Assembly: GCA_030613225.1 (NCBI GenBank)
Contig: JAUWMJ010000244.1
Location: forward strand, 1-5,498
Direction of reading: 5' to 3'
From: Desulfobacterales bacterium
GTDB taxonomy: Bacteria; Desulfobacterota; Desulfobacteria; Desulfobacterales; JAUWMJ01
DNA length: 5,498 nucleotides
A program made the position numbers and the translations under genes. This document shows, in pieces, positions 4,832 to 5,498 of this stretch. Each line of letters starts with the position of its first letter. Position 1 is the stretch's first letter. The notes under the pieces are model-generated. The model worked only from the letters and a program-made list of their open reading frames with translations. It was not told the origin of the DNA and searched no databases.

Positions 4832-5498
4832 ATGAATACCCTCCCGAAATGCTACGGCATCATACCTGCGCGTTATAAATCGACACGATTTCCGGGAAAA
4901 CCGCTTGCTGATATTCTCGGTAAACCCATGTTCTGGCATGTCTTTAACCGGGCCAGGCTGTGTTCTGAACTCACAAGGGTTCTGCTGGCAACCGACGATG
5001 ACAGGATTTTCTTAGCAGCAGAAAAACTCGATGTTCCTGTGGTCATGACGAGAAATGACCACGAAAGCGGAACCGACAGGGTTCTGGAAGCCGCCGAATC
5101 CATAAAAGTTCCCCAGGATGCTGTTGTAGTAAACATTCAGGGGGATGAGCCGGCAATAGAGCCCGCTATGATCAGCGAGCTGATAGTTCCTTTTAAAGAT
5201 CCCGACGTTCTTGTAACAACGCCGATAAGAAAAATTAGTTCCGAAGAGGCCGAAAACCCGGATATCGTAAAAGTCGTTTTTACATTAAACAAAAAGGCAC
5301 TCTATTTTTCCAGGTCTCCAATCCCCTGTTCGCGAGAAAACCGGGAAAGCGAATTTTACGGCCACATTGGACTGTATGCTTTCCGTATGGATGCTCTCAG
5401 ACAATTCGTGGCGCTGCAGCCAGGCCGTCTTGAAAGAACTGAAAAACTTGAGCAGCTTCGTTTACTTGAAAATGAAATACCTGTTCATGTTCTGGTAA
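4832..5498 (+). CDS. kdsB: 3-deoxy-manno-octulosonate cytidylyltransferase (CMP-KDO synthetase), 3' end outside window
   Basis: 222 residues are visible; the family is usually about 250 long, so roughly 25-30 C-terminal residues are cut off by the window end. The enzyme joins CTP and KDO into CMP-KDO in the cytoplasm, the activated sugar used for the lipopolysaccharide inner core. Seen: the nucleotide-binding opening '[19 protein letters not shown]' (10-28), LLATDDDRI (51-59), the signature '[11 protein letters not shown]' (74-84), '[12 protein letters not shown]' (99-110) with the metal-binding Asp105, YFSRSPIPC and [10 protein letters not shown] further on, and '[20 protein letters not shown]' near the end. 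These motifs separate KdsB from the related CMP-sialic acid synthetases. ATG 4832 is the only good start; the preceding AT-rich stretch has no recognisable Shine-Dalgarno. A 244-base repeat-filled spacer separates it from metG, so it may be transcribed independently. It implies a Gram-negative host. Confidence 0.96.
   Translation, partial: MNTLPKCYGIIPARYKSTRFPGKPLADILGKPMFWHVFNRARLCSELTRVLLATDDDRIFLAAEKLDVPVVMTRNDHESGTDRVLEAAESIKVPQDAVVVNIQGDEPAIEPAMISELIVPFKDPDVLVTTPIRKISSEEAENPDIVKVVFTLNKKALYFSRSPIPCSRENRESEFYGHIGLYAFRMDALRQFVALQPGRLERTEKLEQLRLLENEIPVHVLV

Overview
The window reads as an ordinary housekeeping stretch of a moderately AT-rich Gram-negative chromosome. A CMP-KDO synthetase gene (kdsB) implies lipopolysaccharide and so an outer membrane. 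The gene order HU-like – DNA polymerase III delta' – RicT (PSP1/YaaT family) – methionyl-tRNA synthetase, the protein flavour (RicT normally discussed in Firmicutes, a single-zinc-knuckle MetRS with a C-terminal tRNA-binding domain) and the style of intergenic repeats together suggest a member of the Desulfobacterota (Desulfobacterales-like, former Deltaproteobacteria). The taxonomic guess is inference; no rRNA or marker alignment was possible.

Layout. Positions 1-232 hold the 3' end of a NusG-paralogue gene (KOW domain only; the NGN part lies outside). Positions 233-482 are non-coding: a weak hairpin/T-tract that overlaps a possible sigma70-type promoter, a REP-like imperfect palindrome (303-374), a compact hairpin (405-428) and a strong Shine-Dalgarno sequence for the next gene. 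Positions 483-4587 hold four genes packed as one apparent operon: an HU/IHF-family DNA-binding protein (483-758), holB (761-1858), ricT (1855-2661) and metG (2665-4587), with gaps of 2, -4 and 3 bases. Positions 4588-4831 contain a composite inverted repeat built from 7-base units around a GC-rich core. Positions 4832-5498 hold the 5' part of kdsB, cut by the window end after 222 codons.

How the genes fit together. holB (clamp loader), the HU-like protein (nucleoid), RicT (Fe-S protein linked in Bacillus to RNA processing) and metG (translation) act in separate core processes but are co-transcribed by position. The linkage of holB, the yaaT/ricT gene and a MetRS gene resembles the conserved holB-yaaT neighbourhood of Bacillus. 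Only the first gene of the operon has a strong ribosome binding site; the rest appear translationally coupled. No mobile element, CRISPR array, tRNA, rRNA or defence system is visible. The most unexplained sequence is the heptamer-based inverted repeat between metG and kdsB, followed by the REP-like element before the HU gene; neither is strong evidence of a new biological system.
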